Assembly (NCBI RefSeq): GCF_015482775.1
Contig: NZ_CP058214.1
Coordinates: forward strand, 806,001-870,000
Direction of reading: 5' to 3'
Origin: Kaustia mangrovi
Lineage (GTDB): Bacteria; Pseudomonadota; Alphaproteobacteria; Rhizobiales; Im1
DNA length: 64,000 bases
The notes under the pieces are model-generated. The model was not told the DNA's origin. It made no database searches and saw nothing but the letters and a program-made list of their open reading frames with translations. Positions 55,775-64,000 of the stretch are shown here, piece after piece. Both the position numbers and the translations under genes were made by a program. The first letter of the stretch is position 1; the number at the start of each line of letters is the position of its first letter.

Positions 55775-55822
55775 TGTCGCGTCGCGCAGCCGTTGCGACA
55801 GGTGTGGCGCGACATCTGTCGC
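55775..55822. promoter_or_regulatory. Candidate AcoR upstream activator sites
   Basis: Four matching half-sites: TGTCGC (55775), GCGACA (55795), GCGACA (55809) and TGTCGC (55817), forming TGTCGC-N14-GCGACA and GCGACA-TC-TGTCGC. They lie roughly 70-120 bp upstream of the predicted start site, the usual enhancer range. They also overlap the 5' side of the divergent dehydrogenase gene's promoter. Confidence 0.55.
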
Positions 55823-55910
55823 AGTCCCCGGGGCGCCAGACCTCTTGCGCCCTCCGGAATGGCAGCTAGGATCGGTGCCCATTAACACGCATCATCCCGG
55901 AAACGCCCCC

Positions 55911-56981
55911 ATGCCCTCATCCCGCCACTACAGCGTCGCCCTCGTTCCCGGCGACGGCATCGGCACGGAAGTCATCCCCGAAGCCGTGCGCGCGCTCGAA
56001 GCCACGGCAAAGACCCACGGCTTCTCGCTCGACTTCACCGATTTCGACTGGTCCTGCGAGCGCTACCACAAGACGGGGCGGTTCATGCCGGAGGACGGCA
56101 TGGACGAGGTCAAGCGCCATGACGCGATCCTGCTCGGCGCGGTCGGCTGGCCGGGAGTGCCGGACCACGTGTCGCTGTGGGGCCTGCTCATCCCGTTGCG
56201 CCGCGAGCTCAAGCAGTATGTGAACCTCAGGCCCGTGCGCCTCCTGAAGGGCATCACCTCGCCGCTCGCCGACCGGGGCCCGGAGGATATCGACTTCATG
56301 GTCGTGCGCGAGAACAACGAGGGCGAGTATTCCGAGATCGGCGGGCGCATCTATGCCGGCACCGAGGACGAGACGGTCGTCCAGGAATCCGTCTTCACGC
56401 GCCGCGGGGTCGACCGGATCCTGCGCTATGCCTTCGAGCTCGCGCAGTCGCGCCCGGCCAGGCACCTCACCTCCGCGACGAAGTCGAACGGCATCGTCCA
56501 CACCATGCCGTTCTGGGACGAGCGCTTCAAGGCGGTGGCGGCGGACTATCCCGACGTGAAGACCGACCAGTTCCACATCGACATCCTGACGGCGCATTTC
56601 GTCCAGCACCCCGACTGGTTCGACGTGGTGGTGGGCTCCAACCTCTTCGGCGACATCCTGTCCGATCTCGGCCCGGCGGTCGCGGGCTCGATCGGCATCG
56701 CACCGTCGGCCAACATCAATCCGGAGCGCGACTTCCCCTCCATGTTCGAGCCCGTGCACGGCTCCGCGCCCGACATTGCGGGCCAGAGCATCGCCAACCC
56801 GGTGGCCGCCGTCTGGTCGGCTGCGATGATGATGGAGTTCCTCGGCGAGACGCAAGCGGCCGACGCCATGGTCGCCGCCATCGAGACCGTGCTCGTGGAC
56901 GAGGCGACGCGCACCCGGGACCTTGGCGGGCGCGCCTCCACGCAAGAGTGCGGACGCGCCATCGCCGACGCACTATCCTGA
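55911..56981 (+). CDS. Tartrate/D-malate dehydrogenase (isocitrate/isopropylmalate dehydrogenase family)
   Basis: 356 residues. It begins YSVALVPGDGIGTEVIPEA; the substrate-binding LLIPLRRELKQYVNLRPVR, VVRENNEGEYSEIGGRIY, the catalytic Lys in SATKSNG, and the metal site GSNLFGDILSDLGPAVAGSIGIAPSANI are visible. The pattern fits tartrate dehydrogenase/D-malate decarboxylating enzymes rather than LeuB. It oxidises the 2-hydroxy acid with NAD. It is divergent from acoA; the gap holds the sigma-54 promoter. Confidence 0.88.
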   Translation: MPSSRHYSVALVPGDGIGTEVIPEAVRALEATAKTHGFSLDFTDFDWSCERYHKTGRFMPEDGMDEVKRHDAILLGAVGWPGVPDHVSLWGLLIPLRRELKQYVNLRPVRLLKGITSPLADRGPEDIDFMVVRENNEGEYSEIGGRIYAGTEDETVVQESVFTRRGVDRILRYAFELAQSRPARHLTSATKSNGIVHTMPFWDERFKAVAADYPDVKTDQFHIDILTAHFVQHPDWFDVVVGSNLFGDILSDLGPAVAGSIGIAPSANINPERDFPSMFEPVHGSAPDIAGQSIANPVAAVWSAAMMMEFLGETQAADAMVAAIETVLVDEATRTRDLGGRASTQECGRAIADALS

Positions 56982-57007
56982 TTGAGGACACGGGAGGCGG
57001 ACACAAT

Positions 57008-59674
57008 ATGAGCGAGATGACCATGCGCACCGAAACGCCCCAGCCCGTCCGCCTTTCCGACTATCGCCCGCCCACCCACACGATAGACGAGGTCGCGCTC
57101 ACCGTGCGGCTGGCGCCACAGAAGACGCTGGTGAGCGCACGGCTGAAGGTGCGCCCGAACCCGAAATCCGATGCAGGGCCGGACGCACCGCTCGTCCTCG
57201 ACGGCGAGGCCATCGAGCTGCGCGGGATCATGCTCGACGGCGTGCCGCTCGCCCAGGGCGACTACGCCGTCACCGACGAGAGCCTCACCATTGCGCGCGT
57301 GCCGGCGGGGCCCTTCGAGCTGGAGATCGAGACCGCCTGCAACCCGGAGGCCAACACCGCGCTCTCCGGCCTCTACCGGTCGAACGGCACCTATTGCACC
57401 CAGTGCGAGGCACAGGGCTTCCGCCGCATCACCTATTACCCCGACCGGCCGGACGTGCTCGCCCGCTTCACCACGCGCATCGAGGCGCGCCGCTCCGACG
57501 CGCCCGTGCTGCTGGCCAACGGCAATCTCGTCGACAGCGGCGAGATCGAGGGCACGGAGAAGCACTATGCGGTCTGGGAAGACCCGTTTCCCAAACCCGC
57601 CTATCTCTTCGCCCTGGTGGCCGGCAACCTCGCCGTCTTCGAGGACAGCTTCACCACCATGTCGGGCCGCGAGGTGGCGCTCAAGATCTATGTCGAGCCC
57701 GGCAAGGAGGATCGCTGCGCGTGGGCCATGGCCTCGCTCAAGAGCGCCATGCGCTGGGACGAGGAGACCTTCGGGCGCGAATACGACCTCGACATCTTCA
57801 TGATCGTCGCCGTGCCCGACTTCAACATGGGCGCGATGGAGAACAAGGGCCTCAACGTCTTCAACGACAAGTATATCCTCGCCCGGCCCGACACCGCGAC
57901 CGACCAGGACTACGCCAATATCGAACGCATCATCGCGCACGAATATTTCCACAACTGGACCGGCAATCGCATCACCTGCCGCGACTGGTTTCAGCTCTGC
58001 CTGAAGGAGGGGCTGACCGTCTTCCGCGACCAGGAGTTCTCCTCCGACGTGCGTTCGCGGCCGGTGAGGCGCATCTCCGATGTCCGGCTCCTGCGCTCCC
58101 AGCAATTCTCCGAGGATGCCGGCCCCCTCGCCCATCCGGTGCGCCCGTCGAGCTATATCGAGATCAACAATTTCTACACCGCCACCGTCTACGAGAAGGG
58201 CGCGGAGGTGGTGCGCATGCTGCACACGCTGATCGGCGGCCAAGCCTTCCGGGCCGGCATGGACCTCTATTTCGCGCGCCATGACGGCGAGGCGGTGACC
58301 ATGGAGGATTTCGTCGCCTGCATGGCGGAGGCTTCGGGCCGCGACCTCTCGCAGTTCTTCGCATGGTACGAGCAGGCGGGCACGCCACGCCTTATCGTCA
58401 CCGACAGCTACGACGAGACGGCCGGCACCTATTCGCTCACCGTCGCGCAGGAGACGCCCCCGACCCCCGACCAGCCGGACAAGAAACCGCTCGACATCCC
58501 CTTCGCCGTCGGCCTCGTCGGGCCCGACGGCCAGGAAATGCCGCTGGTGCTCGATGGCGAGGGCGCGATGGAACGCCCGGTCCTGGAGCTGACGCAGCGC
58601 GAGCAGACCTTCCGCTTCCGCGATGTCGCGGCGCGGCCCGTCCCCTCGCTCAATCGCGGCTTCTCCGCGCCGGTGCGCCTCGAGACCGATCTCGGCGACG
58701 GGGACTGGCTGTTCCTGATGAGCCATGACAGCGATCCGTTCAATCGCTGGGAGGCCGCCCAGATCTACGCCAAGCGGCTGCTCATCCGGCTCGCCGGCGA
58801 TGCGTCCTCCGGCGCACCGCTCGCCGATGCGCCGGACTTCGCCGAGGCCCTCGGGCGCTCGCTGCGCGACCAGTCTCTCGAGCCCGCCTTCAAGGCGGAG
58901 CTTCTGGGATTGCCGAGCGAGACCGACCTCGCCGGCGAGATCGCTCGGAATGTCGACCCGCAGGCGATCCACGACGCGCGCCGCCATCTCCAGGCCTCGC
59001 TCGGCCGCGCTCTTTCCGGCGAGCTTCAGGATATCTACGAGCGCTTCGCCACATCCGGCCCCTACAGTCCCGACGCCGACAGCGCCGGCAGGCGTGGGCT
59101 GCGCAATGCCGCCCTCGGCCTCATCGCAATGGCCGACGGGGAACGGGGCGCGGCGCAGGCGTTCGAGCATTTCCGCACCGCGGAGAACATGACGGACACC
59201 ATCGCCGCACTGTCCGCGCTCACACGCACCAACCGGCCGGAGCGCGACCGCGCGCTCGACGCCTTCTATGCGGCCCATTCGGGCGATCACCTGCTGGTCG
59301 ACAAGTGGCTCATGCTCAACGCCGCCATCCCCTTCCCCGAAACGCTGGAGCGGGTGCGCACGCTGATGGAGCACGAGGCCTTCTCGATCACCCGGCCGAA
59401 CAATGTCCGCGCACTGATCGGCGCGTTCGCCGGGCTCAACCCGGCCACCTTCAACGACCCGTCGGGCGACGGCTACAGGCTGCTCGCCGATGTGGTTCTC
59501 GAGCTCGATCCGCTCAACCCGCAGGTCGCCGCCCGGCTGTCCGGCAGCTTCAAGACATGGCGAATGCTCGAGCCCGGCCGGCGCGCCCTGGCAAAGGCGG
59601 AGATCGAGCGCATCCGCGCCTGCAAGACGCTGTCGCGGGATGTCTACGAGATCGTGACCCGAATTCTGGGATGA
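57008..59674 (+). CDS. pepN: Aminopeptidase N
   Basis: 888 residues, the usual length for bacterial PepN (M1). Substrate motif GAMEN (in VPDFNMGAMENKGLN) and zinc site HEYFHNWTG..KEGLTVF (HExxH-x18-E) are intact. The C-terminal ~450 residues are the beta and helical domains. A cytosolic enzyme that trims N-terminal residues from peptides. The start was chosen at MSEMTMR with GGGAGG upstream; the frame remains open far upstream but covers the previous gene. The stop overlaps the next gene (ATGA). Confidence 0.94.
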   Translation: MSEMTMRTETPQPVRLSDYRPPTHTIDEVALTVRLAPQKTLVSARLKVRPNPKSDAGPDAPLVLDGEAIELRGIMLDGVPLAQGDYAVTDESLTIARVPAGPFELEIETACNPEANTALSGLYRSNGTYCTQCEAQGFRRITYYPDRPDVLARFTTRIEARRSDAPVLLANGNLVDSGEIEGTEKHYAVWEDPFPKPAYLFALVAGNLAVFEDSFTTMSGREVALKIYVEPGKEDRCAWAMASLKSAMRWDEETFGREYDLDIFMIVAVPDFNMGAMENKGLNVFNDKYILARPDTATDQDYANIERIIAHEYFHNWTGNRITCRDWFQLCLKEGLTVFRDQEFSSDVRSRPVRRISDVRLLRSQQFSEDAGPLAHPVRPSSYIEINNFYTATVYEKGAEVVRMLHTLIGGQAFRAGMDLYFARHDGEAVTMEDFVACMAEASGRDLSQFFAWYEQAGTPRLIVTDSYDETAGTYSLTVAQETPPTPDQPDKKPLDIPFAVGLVGPDGQEMPLVLDGEGAMERPVLELTQREQTFRFRDVAARPVPSLNRGFSAPVRLETDLGDGDWLFLMSHDSDPFNRWEAAQIYAKRLLIRLAGDASSGAPLADAPDFAEALGRSLRDQSLEPAFKAELLGLPSETDLAGEIARNVDPQAIHDARRHLQASLGRALSGELQDIYERFATSGPYSPDADSAGRRGLRNAALGLIAMADGERGAAQAFEHFRTAENMTDTIAALSALTRTNRPERDRALDAFYAAHSGDHLLVDKWLMLNAAIPFPETLERVRTLMEHEAFSITRPNNVRALIGAFAGLNPATFNDPSGDGYRLLADVVLELDPLNPQVAARLSGSFKTWRMLEPGRRALAKAEIERIRACKTLSRDVYEIVTRILG

Positions 59675-60447
59675 CCGGCGCGAGGGCGGCAATCCCTGTC
59701 GAGGCGGAGCACGCGCTCCATATCCTCCGGGACAGCCTCGGCACGTCGCTCCTGGCCGCCTATCTTCACGGCTCGGCGGTCACGGGCGGCCTGCGCCCGA
59801 GCAGCGATGTGGACGTTCTTGCAGTGATCGACAGGCAGACGACACACGCGATGCGCAAAGCCCTCACCGCCGCCCTGATGACGATCTCCAAGCCCCCGGG
59901 CGGCAGCGACGGGCCACGGCCACTCGAACTGGTCGTCTTCAATCGGAACGATCTGGCGGCGCCGACCTATCCGCTGCGCAGCGAGTTCGTCTACGGCGAG
60001 TGGTTGCGCGGGGCCTTTGAGGCGGGCGAGGTGCCCGAGCCGGGAACGGATCCGGAGATGACCGTGCTGCTGGCCCAGGCGCGGCGAACGGCAAGGACGC
60101 TCACCGGCCCCGAAGTCACCGAATTGCTGCCCGTCGTCCCGCAAGCCGACCTCAATCGTGCAATGGCGGATGCGCTTCCCGGATTGCTCGAAACGCTTGA
60201 GGGTGATGAACGCAACGTCCTGCTGACGCTTGCGCGCATGTGGCACACGGCGGAGACCGGAGAGATCGTCCCCAAGGACGTGGCCGCCGAATGGGCGGTG
60301 TGCCGCCTGCCTGCCGGCCCGGCCTCGTTGATCGGCCACGCGCGAAAGGTCTATCTGGGCATGGCGAAAGACGACTGGTCGACTCGCCGGCATGACACCA
60401 GGCACGTCGCCGGCGACCTGAGAGATCGGGTGGCGGCATTGCTGTAA
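59671..60447 (+). CDS. AadA-like nucleotidyltransferase
   Basis: 258 residues. The nucleotidyltransferase motif is AYLHGSAVTGGLRPSSDVDVLAVI, with the two metal-binding Asp, followed by the helical C-terminal domain (DALPGLLETLEGDERNVLLTLARMWHT, PKDVAAEWA). Length and order match the ANT(3'')/AadA family (about 260). Chromosomal homologues are common and their natural substrate is often not an aminoglycoside. It overlaps the pepN stop by 4 nt, so it is probably translated with it. Confidence 0.82.
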   Translation: MTGARAAIPVEAEHALHILRDSLGTSLLAAYLHGSAVTGGLRPSSDVDVLAVIDRQTTHAMRKALTAALMTISKPPGGSDGPRPLELVVFNRNDLAAPTYPLRSEFVYGEWLRGAFEAGEVPEPGTDPEMTVLLAQARRTARTLTGPEVTELLPVVPQADLNRAMADALPGLLETLEGDERNVLLTLARMWHTAETGEIVPKDVAAEWAVCRLPAGPASLIGHARKVYLGMAKDDWSTRRHDTRHVAGDLRDRVAALL

Positions 60448-60523
60448 TCGCCGGGCGCCCGGCGCAAACGTTCAGAACCGGGATACCGCCGAACGGACGG
60501 CCCTCTGGACAAGAACGCAAACT

Positions 60524-60551
60524 TGCGAATCAATAGGGGAAGTGATTCGCA
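60524..60551. promoter_or_regulatory. Inverted repeat with two GANTC sites upstream of the PleC-like kinase
   Basis: TGCGAATCA and TGATTCGCA arms with a 10-nt spacer, 55 bp upstream of the kinase start. Each arm contains a GANTC (GAATC, GATTC), the methylation site of the cell-cycle methylase CcrM of alphaproteobacteria. Confidence 0.5.
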
Positions 60552-60605
60552 CGTTGCGGCGCCGTTTGCGTAAGGCCGGCAAAGAGGATCGAGGGGACCA
60601 GGACC

Positions 60606-62942
60606 GTGGCCAAGGCGCATATTGGAGAGCTGTTCGCCAAGGAGCGAGCCGTGCGCCTTCCGTTCCTCGCCAAGGACTGGGCGAGGATCGTCATTTCCGA
60701 GCGCGTCCTGCGCGGTCTGGTGACCGCGCTCATCGTCGTCTTCCTCATCGCCTTCGGCTTCTCGGTCGGCGCCCAGCTCGTCGACAACCGCGACGAGATC
60801 TTCGAGGAGCAGCGTACGACATCGGCCCTGATCGCCGATCTCGTCGCCTCGCGGCTGCGCACGAGCCTAGGCTCGGAGCTCGAGAGCACGCGCATCCCCC
60901 GCCCGCTCACGCCGGAGGACATCACCCGCCAGCTCAACGAGGGCGCCTTCGCCGACGGACGGTTCTACGCGCTGGCCGACAACAAGGACGTGATCCGCAC
61001 GACGGCGCCGGCCCGCGACAGCCTGATCGACCGTCCGCTCAGGACGTTCATGACCGCCGAGCTCGCCCACATGCTGCGCGAGGATGGCGGCGGCATGGTG
61101 ACGGTCACCATGCCCGACAGCACCAAGGCCTTCGTCACCCTGCGCGACCTCGCGCCCTATCCCGGCACGCTGATGGTCATCCAGCCGCGCAGCGCCGTGG
61201 TCGCCGCCTGGCTCAACGGCACGCTGGGCCTCGTCGCGCTGTTCGTCTCCTCGCTCGCCGTCGTCACCCTCGTCGGCGCCGCCTTCCACTGGCAGTCCTC
61301 GCGCGCCGCGGAGGCCGACCACACGCTCGCCGTCGCCACGGAGCGCCTCGACAAGGCGCTCGACCGCGGGCGCTGCGGCCTGTGGGACTGGGACATCGCG
61401 CGCGGCCATATCTTCTGGTCGAAATCCATGTTCGACATTCTGGGGCTGGAGCCGCGCGGCGACCTACTCTCCTATGCGGAGGTCTCCGAGCGCCTCCACC
61501 CGGAGGACAAGCAGATCGACCGGCTGGTCGACGACCTCCTGCGCAGCGGGCGCACCAGCGTCGACGAGGAATTCCGCATGCGCCACGCCGACGGCCACTG
61601 GGTGTGGCTCAGGGCGCGCGCGGAGCTGGCCAACGCCCCCGGCGAGGCCGCGCCGCATCTCGTCGGCATCACCATCGACGTGACCGAGCAGAAGATCGCC
61701 GACAAGCTCAATCAGGAGGCGGAGCTGCGCCTGCGCGACGCGATCGAGAACATCTCAGAGGCCTTCGTGCTGTGGGATGCCGACAACAAGCTCGTCATGT
61801 GCAACAGCAAGTACCAGCAGTTCCACAACCTGCCCGCCAGCGTCTGCCAGACGGGCACGCCCTATGACGACGTCACCATGGCCGCCAAGGAGCCGATGGT
61901 GCGCCAGCGCCTGCGCGTCGGCAATATCGAGGCCGGCGAAGGCAACACCTTCGAGGTGCAGCTCGAGGATTCCCGCTGGCTGCAGATCAACGAACGCCGC
62001 ACCAAGGATGGCGGCTTCGTGTCGGTCGGCACCGACATCACGCCGCTCAAGCAGCACGAGGAGCGGCTGCTGGACTCCGAGCGCGAGCTCATGAACACGG
62101 TGCGCGATCTCCAGCGTTCGCGCCTCACTCTGGAGCAGCAGTCGCAGCGCCTCGCCGATCTGGCGGAGAAATACGCCCAGGAGAAGACCCGCGCGGAGGC
62201 CGCCAACCGCTCCAAGTCCGAATTCCTCGCCAATATGAGCCACGAGCTCAGGACGCCGCTCAACGCCATCATCGGCTTCTCGGAGGTCATGAAGGACCAG
62301 ATGCTCGGCGCGATCGGCACGGAGAAATATCTGGAATATGCCCGCGACATCCACGGCTCGGGCCAGTATCTGCTCGACGTGATCTCCGACATTCTCGACA
62401 TGTCCAAGATCGAGGCCGGGCGCATGCAACTCGAGATGGGCTCGTGCGACCTCGCCGACGCGGTGGAGGAGTCCCTGCGCATCGTCCAGCCGCGCGCCCA
62501 GGCGGAGAATGTGGAGATCGTGCGCGACCTGCCCGGCGCGCTCCGCGTGAAGGCCGACAAGCGCGCCATCAAGCAGGTGCTCATCAACCTGCTCGCCAAT
62601 GCGGTGAAGTTCACCCCGTCCGGCGGCGAGGTCCGCATCGCGGCGACGGAGCGCGACGGCACGGTCACCATCGCGATCTCCGATACCGGCATCGGCATCC
62701 CGGCCGGCGACATCGAGAAGCTCGGCCGCCCCTTCGAGCAGGTGGAGAACCAGCTCACCAAGACCAAGGCGGGCAGCGGGCTGGGGCTTGCCATCTCCCG
62801 CTCCCTCGTCGAGCTCCATCGCGGCACGCTGGAGATCGAGAGCCGCGAGGGCGTAGGCACGACCGTCACCGTCGCCATCCCCCTCGACCACGAGGAGTGC
62901 GCCGAGGACGAGGACCTCGCCCCTGCCGCGCAGATGGCCTGA
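60606..62942 (+). CDS. PAS-domain sensor histidine kinase, PleC-like
   Basis: 778 residues with a GTG start. Two membrane spans (about 35-58 and 195-222) flank a periplasmic sensor domain. Two PAS domains follow (about 250-370 and 375-490), then a coiled coil, the HisKA motif MSHELRTPLNAIIGFSEVM and an ATPase domain with NLLANAVKF, DTGIGIP and GSGLGLAI. The HisKA sequence and layout match PleC-type kinases of the DivK/PleD pathway, which control polarity and cell-cycle switching. In rhizobia this gene commonly lies next to glnE, as here. No ligand is evident. Confidence 0.85.
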   Translation: MAKAHIGELFAKERAVRLPFLAKDWARIVISERVLRGLVTALIVVFLIAFGFSVGAQLVDNRDEIFEEQRTTSALIADLVASRLRTSLGSELESTRIPRPLTPEDITRQLNEGAFADGRFYALADNKDVIRTTAPARDSLIDRPLRTFMTAELAHMLREDGGGMVTVTMPDSTKAFVTLRDLAPYPGTLMVIQPRSAVVAAWLNGTLGLVALFVSSLAVVTLVGAAFHWQSSRAAEADHTLAVATERLDKALDRGRCGLWDWDIARGHIFWSKSMFDILGLEPRGDLLSYAEVSERLHPEDKQIDRLVDDLLRSGRTSVDEEFRMRHADGHWVWLRARAELANAPGEAAPHLVGITIDVTEQKIADKLNQEAELRLRDAIENISEAFVLWDADNKLVMCNSKYQQFHNLPASVCQTGTPYDDVTMAAKEPMVRQRLRVGNIEAGEGNTFEVQLEDSRWLQINERRTKDGGFVSVGTDITPLKQHEERLLDSERELMNTVRDLQRSRLTLEQQSQRLADLAEKYAQEKTRAEAANRSKSEFLANMSHELRTPLNAIIGFSEVMKDQMLGAIGTEKYLEYARDIHGSGQYLLDVISDILDMSKIEAGRMQLEMGSCDLADAVEESLRIVQPRAQAENVEIVRDLPGALRVKADKRAIKQVLINLLANAVKFTPSGGEVRIAATERDGTVTIAISDTGIGIPAGDIEKLGRPFEQVENQLTKTKAGSGLGLAISRSLVELHRGTLEIESREGVGTTVTVAIPLDHEECAEDEDLAPAAQMA

Positions 62943-62964
62943 CAGGCGGCGTTTGTTATTCGTC

Positions 62965-63027
62965 ATCCCCGCGCAGGCGGGGATCCATCTTTCTGGGTCC
63001 GCAATGGATTCCCGCTTCCGCGGGAAT
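62965..63027. repeat. Pair of REP-like palindromes between the kinase and glnE
   Basis: ATCCCCGC-GCAG-GCGGGGAT (62965-62984) and ATTCCCGC-TTCC-GCGGGAAT (63008-63027) are two perfect 8-bp hairpins that are also inverted copies of each other (GTCATCCCC..ATCCAT and ATGGATTCCC..ATGAC). They lie in the 289-bp gap between convergent genes, which otherwise holds no gene. Confidence 0.85.
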
Positions 63028-63231
63028 GACGGGAAAAGAGGTTGGCCCGGGAAACAGGAACGAACATCTGCGCGAGCGCGCTCTCAGGGACTTAAAGGGC
63101 ATTGAGTAAACATGGGGTCACGAAATGCGCTCGTGATGCAAACCCGTTGGAGCCCCGGCATGACGAAGAGAGAAACGCGGCCGGCACGTGTTGAGGCGGC
63201 GTGTCTCGCATCCGATCGGACACAGCCTGTC

Positions 63232-64000
63232 CTATAGCGGCCCCACGATCTTGTCGAAGAGGCCCGCGACCTGCGCCTGCGTCTCGGCGAGCCGGGCCTC
63301 GAGAGCGCCGAGATCCGGGGCGTCGCCGGCCTGGGCGAGAAGGCGCTTCAGGCCTTCGGGCGCCTTGTCCGGCTCGAAGCGGTCGGCAACGCACAGGCGT
63401 ATGACCTGGGTCAGGCGGTGATAGAGACCGTTGGCGTCGCGCAGCGCATGGGCCTCGGCGCTGGCGATGAGGCCTTCCGCGGCCAGATGGCCGAGCGCCT
63501 CATGGGTGGTCTGGTCGAGGATGCGCTCGTGGGTGGCCGCATTGGCGACCTGGAGGAACTGGGCAATGAATTCGATGTCGATGAGCCCGCCGCGCGTGTG
63601 CTTCAGGTCCCAGAGGCCGCGCCCGCCGAACTCCGACAGGAGCCTGCGACGCATGTCGACGGCGTCGGAGGCGAGCGCCGCCACGTCGCGCGGCTGGCGC
63701 AGTGCGGCCGCGATGGCATCCTCCACCGTGCGGGTAAGCGCGCCGTCGCCGGCCACCACCCGCGCCCTCGTCAGCGCCATGCGCTCCCACGTCCACGCCG
63801 AGCCCTGGTGATAGGCGACAAAGCTGGAGATATGGGTCGCGAGCGGCCCGGCATTGCCGGACGGCCTGAGCCGCATGTCGACCTCGTAGAGCACGCCCTC
63901 CGCCGTCGGCGCGGACAGCGCGGAGACGAGCCGCTTGGTGAGGCGGGCATAGTACTGGCCGGCCATCAGCGGCTTGGCCCCGTCGGACATCGCATCCGCC
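63232..64000 (-). CDS. glnE: Glutamine synthetase adenylyltransferase/deadenylyltransferase, C-terminal part
   Basis: The 256 visible residues are the C-terminal adenylylating domain: KPLMAGQYYARLTKRLVSAL, the nucleotidyltransferase loop YEVDMRLRPSGNAGPLATH, WTWERMALTRARVV and the helical GGLIDIEFIAQFLQ. The reading frame stays open to the window's right edge, where ADAMSDG fits the family. It attaches and removes AMP on glutamine synthetase in response to PII. Only the tail is here; the full protein is about 950-1000 residues. Confidence 0.93.
   Translation of the reverse strand, partial: ADAMSDGAKPLMAGQYYARLTKRLVSALSAPTAEGVLYEVDMRLRPSGNAGPLATHISSFVAYHQGSAWTWERMALTRARVVAGDGALTRTVEDAIAAALRQPRDVAALASDAVDMRRRLLSEFGGRGLWDLKHTRGGLIDIEFIAQFLQVANAATHERILDQTTHEALGHLAAEGLIASAEAHALRDANGLYHRLTQVIRLCVADRFEPDKAPEGLKRLLAQAGDAPDLGALEARLAETQAQVAGLFDKIVGPL

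Noticed and set aside
56546-59692. A 1048-codon open frame on the - strand, antisense to pepN
   Set aside because: It mirrors the pepN codons in GC-rich DNA, has no recognisable domain, and pepN has intact catalytic motifs on the + strand.
59671-60447. Acquired aminoglycoside resistance gene
   Set aside because: Coupled to pepN in a core locus with ordinary base composition and no mobile element nearby; family membership alone does not show resistance.

Overview
This is GC-rich (about two-thirds G+C), densely coded chromosomal DNA from an alphaproteobacterium, most likely of the Hyphomicrobiales (Rhizobiales). The evidence is the divergent cobT / cobS-DUF1289 block, the pepN / PleC-type kinase / glnE neighbourhood, FixK/FNR-type boxes, GANTC (CcrM-type) sites, and dispersed palindromic intergenic repeats. 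No tRNA, rRNA, CRISPR array, prophage or insertion sequence was seen. Almost all coding is accounted for by about 53 genes; the genus cannot be fixed from the window.

Layout. 0-9.5 kb: housekeeping genes (lipoprotein hydrolase, UDG-superfamily protein, GST, a PleC/DivJ-type histidine kinase, cobT and cobS separated by a tandem hairpin repeat, a retropepsin-like protease, a phosphohexomutase, dusA). 9.5-16.6 kb: four divergent pairs in a row. Two Asp-nucleophile alpha/beta hydrolases are paired with an ArsR and a LysR regulator, a citrate synthase is paired with an HTH-citrate synthase fusion, and an M24 peptidase faces the ehu operon. Three genes here each carry an apparent 1-nt loss in a C/G run. 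16.8-20.7 kb: EhuBCDA-type ectoine/amino-acid ABC importer plus a GntR regulator. 20.7-26.3 kb: a probable oxygen-responsive cluster with a CBS-BON protein, a PfkB kinase and a MacAB-type exporter, each preceded by a TTGAY-N4-RTCAA box. Between them lies a 105-codon ORF that looks like the start of an ATP synthase beta subunit joined to the end of a gamma subunit, i.e. a deletion scar of an alternative (N-type) ATPase operon.

26.5-32.6 kb: MscS channel, two tandem RTX proteins with nearly identical C-terminal DNA, a SleB-like lipoprotein and a TSUP permease. 32.6-39.6 kb: a GntR regulator divergent from a polyamine-type ABC importer followed by a carbon-nitrogen hydrolase and an acetylpolyamine amidohydrolase, forming an uptake-and-deacetylation pathway. 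39.6-48.7 kb: MOSC protein, SulP-STAS transporter, Tat-exported glucan protein OpgD, an unrecognised barrel-like protein, a PmtA-like methyltransferase, and an NfeD/slipin pair.

49-55.9 kb: SDR and cupin genes, then acoR and acoABC (acetoin cleavage) with a well-matched sigma-54 promoter and paired upstream half-sites ahead of acoA. 55.9-64 kb: tartrate/malate-type dehydrogenase, pepN, an AadA-like nucleotidyltransferase, a PleC-like kinase with a GANTC-bearing inverted repeat upstream, and the C-terminal part of glnE running off the right edge. The most unusual items are the ATPase scar with its FNR-box neighbourhood, the 53-bp hairpin repeats between cobT and cobS, and a hairpin that buries the citrate synthase ribosome-binding site.
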